DNA of 64,000 nt from Thermomonas haemolytica (GCF_004346265.1 NZ_SMAP01000002.1:62001-126000); one strand, 5' to 3'; numbered from the stretch's first letter, positions 36,392-47,266 are shown. A program made the numbers and translations. Notes: generated by a model from the sequence alone, not told the origin.

Positions 36392-38482
36392 CTACAGGAT
36401 CGGCGACAGCCCCGAGCCGAACGCTGTGAACAGGCGCACGCCCAGCCACTTCAGGCCGAGGTCCACCTCCGGGAAATCGCCCACCGGCTGGTTGCAGCGG
36501 CGGAAGTCGGTGGCGAACGGCGACGGCGGCACCTGGGTCGGCGGGCAGCCGGGGCCGGGCACGTAGTCGTAGCTGGTGGCGTACTTGCGCGGCCACAGGT
36601 CGAAGATCGGCATCCGCTCCGAGAGCTTGGCCAGGGTGTATTCCACCCCCGGCAGCAGCAGCGCGTCGTCGCGCCGGCCGATGGTCCAGGCGTTGGCCGG
36701 GGCCATGTCGCGGCGGATGCTGGCGGCCAGCTGGCGGGCGAAGGCGGGGTCGGCGATCACCACCGCGCTCTCGGTGTTGAGGGTGTCGCCGCGCGGATCG
36801 AAATTGTGGGTGCCGACCACCCCCACGCGCGCGTCCACCACCATCGACTTGGCATGCAGGCCCATGCGCAGGCCGGCGCGCTTGAGCCGCACCGGCAGGC
36901 CGCCGGAGGACGCGAACGGCGACAGCCGCCCGGCCTCGCTGACCGGCTCGCTGCGCAGGCCGCGCCTGGCCAGCCGGCGCTCGAGCAGGCTGCCGCCGGA
37001 GCCCATGGCGGCGGGCGCGTCCTGCCCCTGCGGCGCCTGTCCGTCTGCGGCGTCCTCGCCCTCGTCATCGCCAGCGCCCTTGCCATCCTGGTCGCCCGCG
37101 CCTGCCGGGCCATCCGCCGGCTCCGCTTCGCCGGCCGCGTCCGGCTCCTGCTCCGGCTCTCGCCCCAGCGCGGCGCCGGTCTCGCCCAGTTCGAATGGCG
37201 CATCCGCGGGGAACGGCTTGAACTCGTGGATCTCGAAACCGAAGTCGCGCAGGTAGCGGCGCTTGTACTTGTACGACATCGCGTAGGCGATGAAGGCATC
37301 GGTCGCGGCCAGGCTGTTGGTGGAGATCTGCACCCGCGGCGGCTGCGCGCGCTGGTGCAGGGCGCGGAATACCTGTTGCGCGGGCTTGGACATCACCAGG
37401 TAGGGCGTCTGCAGCAGCACCTCGTCGCGCGCGCCCTGCAGCAGCTGCAGCAGCCCATGGCTGGCTGCGCCCACGGCCTGCTCCTCCGGCACCTCGGCGA
37501 AGGCATCATCACGGTGCTTGCGCGGCAAATCGCCGATGAACCGCACGCCGCTGACCTCCAGCGCCGGCGCCACGAAGCGCGCCTGCAGCAGGGCCGGATC
37601 GTCGGCCTGGGCCAGCAGCGCGCGCACCCGCTCGGGGCGACGGAACGGATGATGCGGCGGCGCGGGCGGCGCCCCGTAACGGCGCAGGTAGCGGGCGACG
37701 TCGCCCAGCCGCTGTGGCGGCACGCTGCGCTGGGAGGTCCAGAACGCCTCGAAGTTGGCCTGCATCGCGCGCACCTGCGGCCCGGCCAGCAGCAGGTCGC
37801 GGTCGCGGAAGTTGTAGTCCTCGCCCCAGTCGTAATAGTCGTCCTGATAGTTGCGCCCACCGACGATCCCGACCAGCCCGTCCACCACCAGCAGCTTGTT
37901 GTGCATGCGCCGGTTGAGCTGGCGCCAGCAGCACAGCGAGGCGATGGCATACATCGGCAGCGCCAGCCGTGCGCGGTCGAGCACCGGGTTGTACAGGCGC
38001 AGCTCGAGGTTGGCATGCAGCGAGGCCAGCGCGGCCAGGGTCTCCACCTTGCGCAGCGCGGCCAGCTGGTCGATCAGGATGCGCACCTTGACCCCGCGGA
38101 AGGCGGCCGCTTCCAGCTCGTCCATCACCAGCTGGGCGGAGTCGTCCTCATCGAAAATGTAGGTCTGCAGCTCGATGCTGCGGCGCGCGCTGCGGATCAG
38201 GTGGATGCGCAGCAGCAGGGCATCCGGGGCGTTGTCGAGGATCAGCGCGCGGTGGCGCGGTGCCTGCGCGGTGGAGGCGGCCCAAACCGTGCGCGCCATG
38301 TCCAGCACCGGCGAGGGTGTGGCGCAGGCATCGGCGCGGGTGCAGTCCACCCGGGTGCTGCGCGCCGCCTGCGCGATCCCGGCGGCGGCATCGCGCTGGG
38401 CATTGCCGAGGGTGGCGCAACCCGAGCACAGCAGCAGGACCAGCCAGGCCGTCAGCCAGCGGCCGCCCCACGCCCGGCTCAT
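36392..38482 (-). CDS. Phospholipase D-family lipoprotein (cardiolipin-synthase-like)
   Basis: A 696-residue protein with a lipoprotein signal (LVLLLCSGCATLG). Both HKD motifs are present: His194 in HNKLLVVDGLVGIVGGRNY and His543 in HAKSMVVDARVGVVGTHNFDPRG. The two halves resemble cardiolipin synthase ClsC-type enzymes, which act in the periplasm at the membrane. Between them is a long acidic, low-complexity insertion (EPEQEPDAAGEAEPADG and on to DGQAPQGQDAPA). It follows sixA by 4 bp and may be cotranscribed with it. Confidence 0.9.
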   Translation of the reverse strand: MSRAWGGRWLTAWLVLLLCSGCATLGNAQRDAAAGIAQAARSTRVDCTRADACATPSPVLDMARTVWAASTAQAPRHRALILDNAPDALLLRIHLIRSARRSIELQTYIFDEDDSAQLVMDELEAAAFRGVKVRILIDQLAALRKVETLAALASLHANLELRLYNPVLDRARLALPMYAIASLCCWRQLNRRMHNKLLVVDGLVGIVGGRNYQDDYYDWGEDYNFRDRDLLLAGPQVRAMQANFEAFWTSQRSVPPQRLGDVARYLRRYGAPPAPPHHPFRRPERVRALLAQADDPALLQARFVAPALEVSGVRFIGDLPRKHRDDAFAEVPEEQAVGAASHGLLQLLQGARDEVLLQTPYLVMSKPAQQVFRALHQRAQPPRVQISTNSLAATDAFIAYAMSYKYKRRYLRDFGFEIHEFKPFPADAPFELGETGAALGREPEQEPDAAGEAEPADGPAGAGDQDGKGAGDDEGEDAADGQAPQGQDAPAAMGSGGSLLERRLARRGLRSEPVSEAGRLSPFASSGGLPVRLKRAGLRMGLHAKSMVVDARVGVVGTHNFDPRGDTLNTESAVVIADPAFARQLAASIRRDMAPANAWTIGRRDDALLLPGVEYTLAKLSERMPIFDLWPRKYATSYDYVPGPGCPPTQVPPSPFATDFRRCNQPVGDFPEVDLGLKWLGVRLFTAFGSGLSPIL

Positions 38483-38486
38483 GCGG

Positions 38487-38960
38487 TCACGGCCACCAGA
38501 AACGCGCCAGCCGCGCGGCGCCGGGTTCGACCGCGGCCTCCATCGGGAACGCCAGCACCGCGATCGCGCCCGGCGGCATCCCGCGATGGTCGCCGGACTG
38601 GCCGCTGTAGAGCAGCGCCGCCAGCTGTTCCAGCCCCGGGTTGTGGCCGACGATCAGCAGGCAGGCGGCATCGGCATGGGCATCGGCCAGCGCCGCCAGC
38701 GCGCCGGGGCTGGCCTCGTAGATCGCCGGCTCCTCGCGCACGTCGCTGCAACCCAACTCGCCCAGCGCGCCCAGGGTCTGGCGGGCGCGCAGGGCCGGCG
38801 AGCACAGCACGCGGTCGGGGCGCAGCCCGTGCTGCCGCAGCCAGTCGCCGGCGGCGCGGGCCTCGGCCAGGCCGGTGTCCGACAGCGGGCGGCCGGCGTC
38901 GTCCTGCCCGGGCGCGGCGGCATCGGCGTGGGCGTGGCGGAGCAGGATCAGTTCGCGCAT
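38487..38960 (-). CDS. sixA: Phosphohistidine phosphatase SixA-like
   Basis: A 157-residue histidine phosphatase with the RHG motif replaced by LLRHAHADA (His9) and the second catalytic HN in LIVGHNPGLEQL. SixA removes phosphate from histidine residues of HPt domains in E. coli (ArcB). It lies downstream, on the same strand, of a hybrid kinase with an HPt domain and a ParA-like gene. Confidence 0.87.
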   Translation of the reverse strand: MRELILLRHAHADAAAPGQDDAGRPLSDTGLAEARAAGDWLRQHGLRPDRVLCSPALRARQTLGALGELGCSDVREEPAIYEASPGALAALADAHADAACLLIVGHNPGLEQLAALLYSGQSGDHRGMPPGAIAVLAFPMEAAVEPGAARLARFWWP

Positions 38961-38984
38961 CGCAAGGTATCCATGGGGAAGGGA

Positions 38985-39614
38985 TCAGGGCTCGCCCAGC
39001 CAGTGCAGCAGGGGCGTCCAGTCCTGCTGGTGCTCGCGCACCTGGGCGGAATGGTAGTCGAACACGCTCTTGCCCAGCCCGGTCAGCACCACGTAGGCCT
39101 GGCTGTCGCGCAGCTGCGCCACCACCGGCACCGGCCAGCCGGCGAGCAGCTCCAGCGCCTGCCGGGTGGCCTGGGTATTCGGCTTGCAGCGGTTGAGCAC
39201 CAGCGCCGCCGGCAGCTTGCCTTTGCGCAGGCGCGGATGGCGCAACAGGTCGTGCAGGAAGCCGGACGCGGCCTCGATGTCGAGCGCCGAGGGCTGCACC
39301 GGCACCAGCAGCGCATCGGCCTCGTCCAGGAAGGCGTCCAGCGCGTCGCGGTCGGCGCCGGCCGGGGCATCCACCACCACCCGGCGCAGGCCATCCGGCA
39401 GGTGCTTGCGCCAGGAGCGGCGGGTGCCATCCACCGCCGCCACCGCGCCCGCCAGGCCGGCCCGGCGCTCGCACCAGCGACTGGCGGAACGCTGCGGATC
39501 GGCATCCACCAGCGCCGCCGTGCGTCCCGCCAGCGCGGCCTGGGCCGCCAGATGGGTGGCCAGCGTGGTCTTGCCGACGCCGCCCTTGGAACACGCCACC
39601 AGCCAGGTCTTCAT
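38985..39614 (-). CDS. ParA-family ATPase
   Basis: A 209-residue deviant Walker A ATPase: CSKGGVGKTTLATHLA has both the signature Lys10 and Lys15, followed by ALVDADPQRSAS and RVVVDAPAG. No ParB or DNA-binding partner is adjacent, so it may position a protein cluster rather than DNA. I chose the ATG at 39614. It lies between the hybrid kinase and sixA. Confidence 0.85.
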   Translation of the reverse strand: MKTWLVACSKGGVGKTTLATHLAAQAALAGRTAALVDADPQRSASRWCERRAGLAGAVAAVDGTRRSWRKHLPDGLRRVVVDAPAGADRDALDAFLDEADALLVPVQPSALDIEAASGFLHDLLRHPRLRKGKLPAALVLNRCKPNTQATRQALELLAGWPVPVVAQLRDSQAYVVLTGLGKSVFDYHSAQVREHQQDWTPLLHWLGEP

Positions 39615-39686
39615 CGCAGGGCTCCGGATCGCCACCGCGACAGCCTACACGCCGGCCCGCGCCGGCGCATGCCGCCGCCCTCACCC

Positions 39687-42593
39687 TCACGCGCGCGCCT
39701 CCACATGCAAGCGCAGCTGTTCCACCGCGGTGCGCAGGTCGGCGGCCAGCGGCAGCACACCGGCCCAGTCGCCGTGGCGGCCAGCCGCTTCCAGCGCGGC
39801 CGCGGCGTCCGCCAGCACCTGCGCGCCGACCAGCCGCGCGGCGCCCTTGATCTTGTGCGCCTGGCGGGTCAGGCCGGGCAGGTCGCCGGCCTCGTGCAGG
39901 CGCTCCAGCGCGTGCAGGTCGTCGCGCGTGGTGGCCAGGAAATCGTCCAGCAGCCCGCCCAGCGCGGCCGGGTCGCTGCCGCCCAGCGCCTCCAGCACCG
40001 CCGCGTCCAGCACCTGCGGTTCCTGTCCGGCGTCGCCGGCGGCGGCTTCCGCGCGCGCATTGTTGGCGGCCTGGATGCGATGGCCCTCTTCCTCGTCCAT
40101 GCCCGCGCCGCTGGCGGTATGCGGCAGCCAGCGCTGCAGGCAGGCACCGAGCGCGGCGATCCCGACCGGCTTGGCCAGGTAGTCGTCCATGCCCGCGGCC
40201 AGGCAGCGCTCGGCCTCGCCCTTCAGGGCGGAGGCGGTGAGCGCCACCATCGGGGTGCGCGGCAGGCCCCGGCGCTCCTCTTCCTCGCGCAGCGTGCGCG
40301 CCAGCTGGTAGCCGTCCATGCGCGGCATGTGCACGTCGGTCAGCAGCAGCGCGTAGCGCCCGCTGCGCCAGCGCTCCAGGCCCTCCAACCCGTCCTCGGC
40401 CGTTTCCGAGGCATACCCGGCGAGCGCCAGCTGGCGCTGGATCACCTGGCGGTTGGTGGCGTGGTCGTCCACCAGCAGCACCAGGCTGCGTTCGCGCTCG
40501 GCCTCGGCCACCGTGGGCAGCCGGCGCGGCGCGAAACCGCCCAGGCGGCGGCCCGCGCGCGGCGGCTGCGGCAGCGCATCGGCGGGCGCACGCGGCAGGG
40601 TGACGTGCAGGCGCATGCAGGTGCCCTTGCCGGGCGCGGACTCCATCTCGATGCGGCCGCCCATCAGCTCGGCGATGCGGCGGCTGATCGCCAACCCGAG
40701 CCCGGTGCCGCCGAAGCGGCGGGTGGTGTCGGCCTCGGCCTGCGCGAACGGCTGGAACAGCCGCGCCTGCGCCTGCGCGCTGATGCCGATGCCGGTATCG
40801 ATCACCTGCAGTACCAGCGCATCGCTGCCCAGCGGCCCCGCGCCGGGGTCGTGGCCTTCGGCATCCAGCGCCACGGTGACCCCGCCGTGCGCGGTGAACT
40901 TGATCGCATTCGACAGGAAATTGCCCAGCACCTGGCGCAGCCGCACCGGATCCACCTCGTAGGCGGGCGCGAGGCCGCTGCCGATCCGGCATTCCAGCGC
41001 CAGCCCCTTGCTGGAGGCAGAGCCGGCATGGCTGGCGACCACGCTGCGCACCAGTTCCGGCAGGTCGGTGGCGACCGGCTCCAGTTCCATCCGCCCGGCT
41101 TCGATCTTCGAGAAGTCGAGGATGTCGCCGATGATCCGCAGCAGGGTCTCGGCCGAGGCCTGGATGATGTTGAGCGCGCGCCGCTGCTCGGCATCCAGGC
41201 GGGTATGCCCGAGCACTTCGATCATGCCGGTGACGCCGATCATCGGGGTGCGGATCTCGTGGCTCATCGCGGCCAGGAACGCGCTCTTGGCGTGGTTGGC
41301 CTCGCGCGCGCGCGCCTCGCTGTCGCGCAGGGCGCGCTCCAGCCGCTTGAGGTGGGTGAGGTCGGTGGCCACCGCCAGCAGGCCGATCATCTCCCCGGTA
41401 TCGCTGCGCATCGCCGATAGCGCCAGCAGCACCGGTAGGGTCCGCCCGCGCTGGTGGCGCAGGGCGAACTCGCGCGGCGGCTCGCGGTGGCGGGCCAGCT
41501 CGCGCAGCGCGGTCCAGTCGGCCGGCACGGTGTGGCCGTAAGCCTCGCTCAGCCCGCGCGCCAGCGCGCCGAGCGCCTCCGGATCGAGGATCACGTCCAG
41601 CCGTTCGCGCCCGAGCAGCGCTCCGGCCGGCCAGCCCAGCAGCTTCTCCGCGAACGGATTGACCTGCGAGAACAGCCCGTTCTCGTCCACCGCGAAGATC
41701 GCCGTCTGCGCCGCCTCCAGCAGCAGGCGCTGGAATTGCTCGCGTCGCTCCAGCGCCACCCGCACCTTGTCGTTGCGGGCGAGCTGGTCGGTGAGCTGGG
41801 TTTCCATCCGCCGCACCTGCTCGCGCATGCCCAGGAAGCTCTCCATCACCTCGCCCAGCTCGCCCTGCGGCAGATACTGCGGCAGGCTGGTGTAGTCGTG
41901 GCGGGCCATGTCGCGCGCCAGCTGGTGCAGGCTCTCCACCCCGCGATAGCCGTTGCGCAGCACGCGCCGGCCGAACAAGACGACCAGCAAGAAACACAGC
42001 AGCGACAGCCCGATGCGCGCTCGCCCGAACCACGCGGCGCGCGTGAGCTCCTGCCGCACCAGCGCATCCGCGCGCGCCTGGCCGAGGGCGTCGATCTGCT
42101 CCAGGCGCGCCACCAGCGGGTCCACCGCCGGGTACAGCTCGCGGTCGGCGAACCGGCCCAGCGCCAGGATGTCCTGGCGCTGCACGATGTCCTGCAGGTC
42201 GGCCAGCGCCTGGTCGGCGCGCGGGCGCACCTGCAGCGCCTGCGCCAGCAACGCGCGGCCCTCCTCGTCCAATGGCATCGCCTGCAGCGCCCGCCATTCC
42301 AGCGCGGCCTGGGACTGCGCGCGCGCCAGCGTGGCGGCCGCCTGCTGCCAGTCGATCAGGTAGTTGCGGGTGCGGAAGGTGGTGTCCACCAGGTCCATTT
42401 CGTAGGTGTTGGACAGCCGGCGGATGCGTCGCATGCCGGCCAGCACGTCGTCGCGCATCGCCACCAGCGCGCGCTCGGCCAGGTACTGCTGGAACTGGTC
42501 GAGCACGAGCACCAGCACCCCCGTGACCAGGAACAACCCGAACAGCCCCAGCAGCTGCTTGCGGATGCTGTAGCGCAGGGCGTCGAAGCGCAT
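39687..42593 (-). CDS. Hybrid sensor histidine kinase with PAS, REC and HPt domains
   Basis: A 968-residue tripartite kinase: transmembrane helices at about 13-31 and 192-210 with a four-helix-like sensor region between, HAMP (about 212-265), PAS (about 285-410), HisKA (AAMSHEIRTPM), HATPase (FLSNAIKFT N-box, DTGIGIS, GGTGLGL), a REC domain (LLTDVHMPRMDGYQL) and a C-terminal HPt (RQAHKIKGAARLVGA). BarA/RocS-like layout. All catalytic residues are intact. The natural upstream partner, a REC-EAL gene, is separated by an IS110 insertion. Confidence 0.92.
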   Translation of the reverse strand: MRFDALRYSIRKQLLGLFGLFLVTGVLVLVLDQFQQYLAERALVAMRDDVLAGMRRIRRLSNTYEMDLVDTTFRTRNYLIDWQQAAATLARAQSQAALEWRALQAMPLDEEGRALLAQALQVRPRADQALADLQDIVQRQDILALGRFADRELYPAVDPLVARLEQIDALGQARADALVRQELTRAAWFGRARIGLSLLCFLLVVLFGRRVLRNGYRGVESLHQLARDMARHDYTSLPQYLPQGELGEVMESFLGMREQVRRMETQLTDQLARNDKVRVALERREQFQRLLLEAAQTAIFAVDENGLFSQVNPFAEKLLGWPAGALLGRERLDVILDPEALGALARGLSEAYGHTVPADWTALRELARHREPPREFALRHQRGRTLPVLLALSAMRSDTGEMIGLLAVATDLTHLKRLERALRDSEARAREANHAKSAFLAAMSHEIRTPMIGVTGMIEVLGHTRLDAEQRRALNIIQASAETLLRIIGDILDFSKIEAGRMELEPVATDLPELVRSVVASHAGSASSKGLALECRIGSGLAPAYEVDPVRLRQVLGNFLSNAIKFTAHGGVTVALDAEGHDPGAGPLGSDALVLQVIDTGIGISAQAQARLFQPFAQAEADTTRRFGGTGLGLAISRRIAELMGGRIEMESAPGKGTCMRLHVTLPRAPADALPQPPRAGRRLGGFAPRRLPTVAEAERERSLVLLVDDHATNRQVIQRQLALAGYASETAEDGLEGLERWRSGRYALLLTDVHMPRMDGYQLARTLREEEERRGLPRTPMVALTASALKGEAERCLAAGMDDYLAKPVGIAALGACLQRWLPHTASGAGMDEEEGHRIQAANNARAEAAAGDAGQEPQVLDAAVLEALGGSDPAALGGLLDDFLATTRDDLHALERLHEAGDLPGLTRQAHKIKGAARLVGAQVLADAAAALEAAGRHGDWAGVLPLAADLRTAVEQLRLHVEARA

Positions 42594-42667
42594 GGTTCAG
42601 GCCCGGGCGGGGTCAGGCATGGTGCGCGGCCTGCTTGTATGTTCAGACCGGACCAGAACGGTAGAGT

Positions 42668-43804
<1,137 letters not shown>

Positions 43805-43820
43805 CCCGGAAGACGGTTAC

Positions 43821-45017
43821 TCAGGGCACCGGCCGCCGCCAGCGCGCGATCGCGGCGGGCAGTTCGCTGCCCGGCACCGGGCGCCCGATCAGCCAGCCCT
43901 GCGCCACCTCGCAGCCCAGTTCGGCCAGCAGCTGCCAGTCCTCGGCAGTCTCCACGCCCTCCGCTACCGTGGTCAGGCGCAGCTTGCGCGCCAGGTCCAG
44001 GCTGGCCTCCACCATCGCGCGCTTGCGCGAATGCAGGTGTGCGCCGCACACGAATTCCTTGTCGATCTTGAGCTCGCTGAAGGGCACCTGCGCCAGCTGC
44101 GCCAGCGAGGAATAGCCGGTGCCGAAATCGTCGATCGACAGCCCGAAGCCTTTCAAACGCAGGCGCGCCAGCACGCTCAACCCGCAGGCGGCATCCGCCA
44201 TCACCGAGCTTTCGGTGAGCTCCAGCACCACGTCGTCGGGGCGGAGGCCATGGTTTTCGACGATCGCCTGGTAGCGGTCGGCGGCCTGGGCATCGGCCAG
44301 CGCCAGCGGCGAGACGTTGACCGAAAGCGCCAGCCGCATGCCATCGCGGTTCCATTGCCGCAGCCAGCGGCAGCCTTCATCGAGCATGCGTTCGGTCAGC
44401 GCCTGCGCCCGGCCCTCGCGCTCCAGCAGCGGCACGAACTGCAGCGGGCGCACCACGCTGCCATCGCTACGCTCCCAGCGCGCCAGCGCCTCCACCCCGA
44501 CGATCTTGCCGTTGCCCAGCTCGGCCTGCGGCTGGAACCACGGCACGATCTCGCCCTGCTCCAGCGCCGCCAGCAGCGCCGGCACGCCGAACTCGCTGGC
44601 GGCCTCGTCCAGCGCCTCGCCGGCATGGTCGCCGAAGCGCGCGAGCACCTCCTGCAGTTTGTTCCGGGTCAGCGGCTTCTCCACGCTGCCCAGCACCCGC
44701 AGCCCGTAGGCGCGGGCCATGGTCTGCACCGTGTTGAGCAGGGCCGGATCCAGCGCGCTGACCACCACCACCGCACGCGCCAGCCGCTCCTGCGCGATCT
44801 GGCCGATGCATTCGATGCCGTCCATGCCCGGCATGTCCAGGTCCACCAGCACCACGTCCGGCGGGCTGGGCTGGCGCCGCAGCACGTCCAGCGCATTCAG
44901 CCCGTCGGCACCCTCGAGGGTGCGCTCGATCCCCAGCTCGGCCAGCAGCCGCAGCGCGATCCTGCGCTGGAAGCCGTGGTCCTCGATCACCATTACCTGG
45001 AGTTCCGATCCAGCCAT
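43821..45017 (-). CDS. REC-EAL response regulator, c-di-GMP phosphodiesterase (RocR/PvrR-like)
   Basis: A 398-residue protein with a receiver domain (IEDHGFQRRIAL; Asp59 in VVLVDLDMPGMDG) and a C-terminal EAL domain with EALARW (Glu176), VLELTESSVM, SIDDFGTGYSSL, LKIDKEFV and TTVAEGVETAE. All the catalytic residues of an active c-di-GMP phosphodiesterase appear present. Its layout is that of RocR/PvrR. It lies upstream of the hybrid kinase, whose HPt probably fed it before the IS110 insertion separated them. The stop codon lies at the IS junction. Confidence 0.9.
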   Translation of the reverse strand: MAGSELQVMVIEDHGFQRRIALRLLAELGIERTLEGADGLNALDVLRRQPSPPDVVLVDLDMPGMDGIECIGQIAQERLARAVVVVSALDPALLNTVQTMARAYGLRVLGSVEKPLTRNKLQEVLARFGDHAGEALDEAASEFGVPALLAALEQGEIVPWFQPQAELGNGKIVGVEALARWERSDGSVVRPLQFVPLLEREGRAQALTERMLDEGCRWLRQWNRDGMRLALSVNVSPLALADAQAADRYQAIVENHGLRPDDVVLELTESSVMADAACGLSVLARLRLKGFGLSIDDFGTGYSSLAQLAQVPFSELKIDKEFVCGAHLHSRKRAMVEASLDLARKLRLTTVAEGVETAEDWQLLAELGCEVAQGWLIGRPVPGSELPAAIARWRRPVP

Positions 45018-45126
45018 GCCATTCCCCCCGGACGCATGCGGCGAATCGCAAGACTACCCCAGCCCGGCGGCCTGCGGGTAGGCTTGCAGGCCCCGGCCCG
45101 TGGCCGCCGCCTTCGCTTCGCCGCGC

Positions 45127-46266
45127 ATGCAGATGCTGGTCTTCCACAATGGCCATGTCCTCACCGAGCGCGGGTTCGAGCCGGAGGCGTGCGTGGTGGT
45201 GGAGGACGGCCACATCGTGGCGGTGCTGCACGGCGCGCCGCCCGGTGGCGGGCAGCGCATCGATCTCAAGGGCGGCTATCTGGCACCCGGCTTCATCGAT
45301 GTACAGGTGAACGGCGGCGGCGGGGTGCTGTTCAACAACACGCCCAGCGTGGACGGCATCGCCGCCATCGCGCGCGCGCACCGGCGCTTTGGCACCACCG
45401 GCGTCCTGCCTACGCTGATCAGCGATGACGCGGAGGTGATGCGTCGCGCCATCGCCGCGGTGCGCGCCGCCATCGCCGGCGGCGTGCCCGGCGTACTCGG
45501 CATTCATCTGGAGGGCCCATACCTGGCGCCGGCGCGCAAGGGCACCCACGATGCGGGCAAGTTCCGGGTGCCAGACGCCGACGCGGTCGCGCTGGCCACC
45601 GCGCTGGACAATGGCCTCACCCTGTTGACGGTGGCGCCCGAGCGGGTGCCGGAGGCCAGTCTGCGCGCGCTGGCCGCCCGCGGCGCGATCCTGTGCGCCG
45701 GCCATAGCGATGCCAGCTATGCGCAGGCGCAGGCCGGTTTCGCCGCCGGCATCCGCGGCGTCACCCATCTGTTCAACGCGATGTCGCCGCTGCAGGCGCG
45801 CGAGCCGGGGCTGGTGGGCGCGGCGCTGGACAACGCGGAGTGCTGGTGCGGGATCATCGTGGACGGAGCGCATGTGCACCCGGCCAGCCTGCGCATCGCC
45901 TTGGCGGCCAAACCGCGCGGCAAAGTGCTGCTGGTGACCGATGCGATGCCGGTGGTGGGCGCCGATGCGCCGACCTTCGCCCTGTACGGCGAAACCGTCA
46001 CCGCCTGCGACGGCGTGGTGCGCAACGCCGCGGGCGCGCTGGCCGGCTCCGCGCTGGACATGGCCAGCGCCGTACGCAACGCGGTGCGCCTGCTCGGTCT
46101 GGGGCTGGATGAAGCCTGCCGGATGGCGGCGCAGTACCCGGCGGAGTTCCTCGGCCTCGGCGCAACGCACGGCCGCATCGCGCCGGGCTACCGCGCCGAT
46201 CTGGTGTGGCTGGATCAAGACGCGCAGGTGCGCGCCACCTGGATCGCCGGCCGCGCCGATGCATGA
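45127..46266 (+). CDS. nagA: N-acetylglucosamine-6-phosphate deacetylase
   Basis: A 379-residue amidohydrolase that deacetylates GlcNAc-6-P in amino-sugar and peptidoglycan recycling. PGFIDVQVNGGGGVLFN, GIHLEGPYLAPARKGTH, CAGHSDASY, GVTHLFNAMSPL and LVTDAMPVVGAD give the metal ligands and catalytic Asp of the family. The start may be the ATG at 45127 or 45133. No nagB or transport gene is next to it; the neighbour in the other direction is the REC-EAL gene. Confidence 0.95.
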   Translation: MQMLVFHNGHVLTERGFEPEACVVVEDGHIVAVLHGAPPGGGQRIDLKGGYLAPGFIDVQVNGGGGVLFNNTPSVDGIAAIARAHRRFGTTGVLPTLISDDAEVMRRAIAAVRAAIAGGVPGVLGIHLEGPYLAPARKGTHDAGKFRVPDADAVALATALDNGLTLLTVAPERVPEASLRALAARGAILCAGHSDASYAQAQAGFAAGIRGVTHLFNAMSPLQAREPGLVGAALDNAECWCGIIVDGAHVHPASLRIALAAKPRGKVLLVTDAMPVVGADAPTFALYGETVTACDGVVRNAAGALAGSALDMASAVRNAVRLLGLGLDEACRMAAQYPAEFLGLGATHGRIAPGYRADLVWLDQDAQVRATWIAGRADA

Positions 46267-46290
46267 GCATCGGCACGGCGGCGCAGGGCC

Positions 46291-47157
46291 TCAGCTGCCC
46301 GGCGCGTTCAGCAGCTGGAACCGCGACGGTGTCAGCGGGAATACCCCGCTGTCCGGCAAGGCCTCGGGCGAGCCGGCGAGCCGCAGCCGCTCACGCGCCC
46401 ACGGCAGGTCGCGCACGGTGGGGTCGGGGATGTAGCTCTCCCATTCCCCAGGCTGGGACAGGCGCTGGCCATGCATCAAGAAGGTCACCGGCACGCGCAC
46501 CAGCCAGTGGTCCAGCCCCGCCTCCTTGCCGGTGGTCGGCGGCAGGAAGGTCCATGTGCGCGCGGCACGCAGCGAAGCATCCGCGAACTGCCGGCGCAAT
46601 GCGGCCATCTGCTGCTCGGTCCCCAGCGTGCGCAGGTTGACCCGCTCCACGTCCACTTGCTGCACCTTGCCGTCACGGCCGATGCTCGCGATGAGATAGA
46701 CGATGCCCTGGGCTCCAAGCATCTGCGCCTCGCGCGGATAGATCGGCGGGTTTATGCGGTCTTGGCGCGGGAAATCGGTTGCAGGCCGCCCATCGTCTTC
46801 CTCTCCGAACCAGGTCGCAGCGATGCGCACCTGCATGCCGCCGTCGTCCTGCGGATGGGCGACCAGGCGAATCCGCATCGGCGCCTCGGCGGTCACCGCT
46901 ACGCCATCGAGCACCACCGGCTGGAACCGCCAGTGGCGGATGGTGGCGTCGAGGAACTGCTCCAGCGGTGCACCCAGCGCGCGGGTGTCATCCAGTTTGT
47001 AATCCTTCACCGTGCCGTCCGGCGCGATCACGATCCGGCCGCTGACCAGCAGGGTCGATTCCACCTGCTTGCGCATGGCGCGTACGTTGCCGGCCTCGCT
47101 GCCCACCGGCAGCGACGCCAGCGCAATCCCCAACAGCATCCCCAGGATGTAACGCAT
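46291..47157 (-). CDS. Secreted protein with TonB-C-terminal-like domains
   Basis: A 288-residue protein with a signal peptide (MRYILGMLLGIALASLPVGSEA). The segment INPPIYPREAQMLGAQGIVYLIASIGRDGKVQQVDVERVN resembles the TonB C-terminal domain (P-x-YP-x-A...G-x-V...I...G), and an N-terminal region (SGRIVIAPDGTVKDYKLDD ... IRHWRFQPV) resembles another. There is no transmembrane anchor or proline-rich spacer, so it is not a classical energy transducer. The rest is unrecognised. Convergent with nagA. Confidence 0.65.
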   Translation of the reverse strand: MRYILGMLLGIALASLPVGSEAGNVRAMRKQVESTLLVSGRIVIAPDGTVKDYKLDDTRALGAPLEQFLDATIRHWRFQPVVLDGVAVTAEAPMRIRLVAHPQDDGGMQVRIAATWFGEEDDGRPATDFPRQDRINPPIYPREAQMLGAQGIVYLIASIGRDGKVQQVDVERVNLRTLGTEQQMAALRRQFADASLRAARTWTFLPPTTGKEAGLDHWLVRVPVTFLMHGQRLSQPGEWESYIPDPTVRDLPWARERLRLAGSPEALPDSGVFPLTPSRFQLLNAPGS

Positions 47158-47266
47158 CGGCTTGCTCTCCCTTCAAGCATGATGTCTTCAAGCGCATCGG
47201 CGCGCAGGCGCGATCCTAGCCGATCCTCTGGGCGGGTGCCGCCCCGGGCCTGCTGCCGGCGGCTGC

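Noticed and set aside
38479-42297. A 1272-residue frame covering the hybrid kinase, ParA and SixA region
   Set aside because: It crosses several recognised genes in a different frame and is Gly/Ala/Arg-rich without domains.
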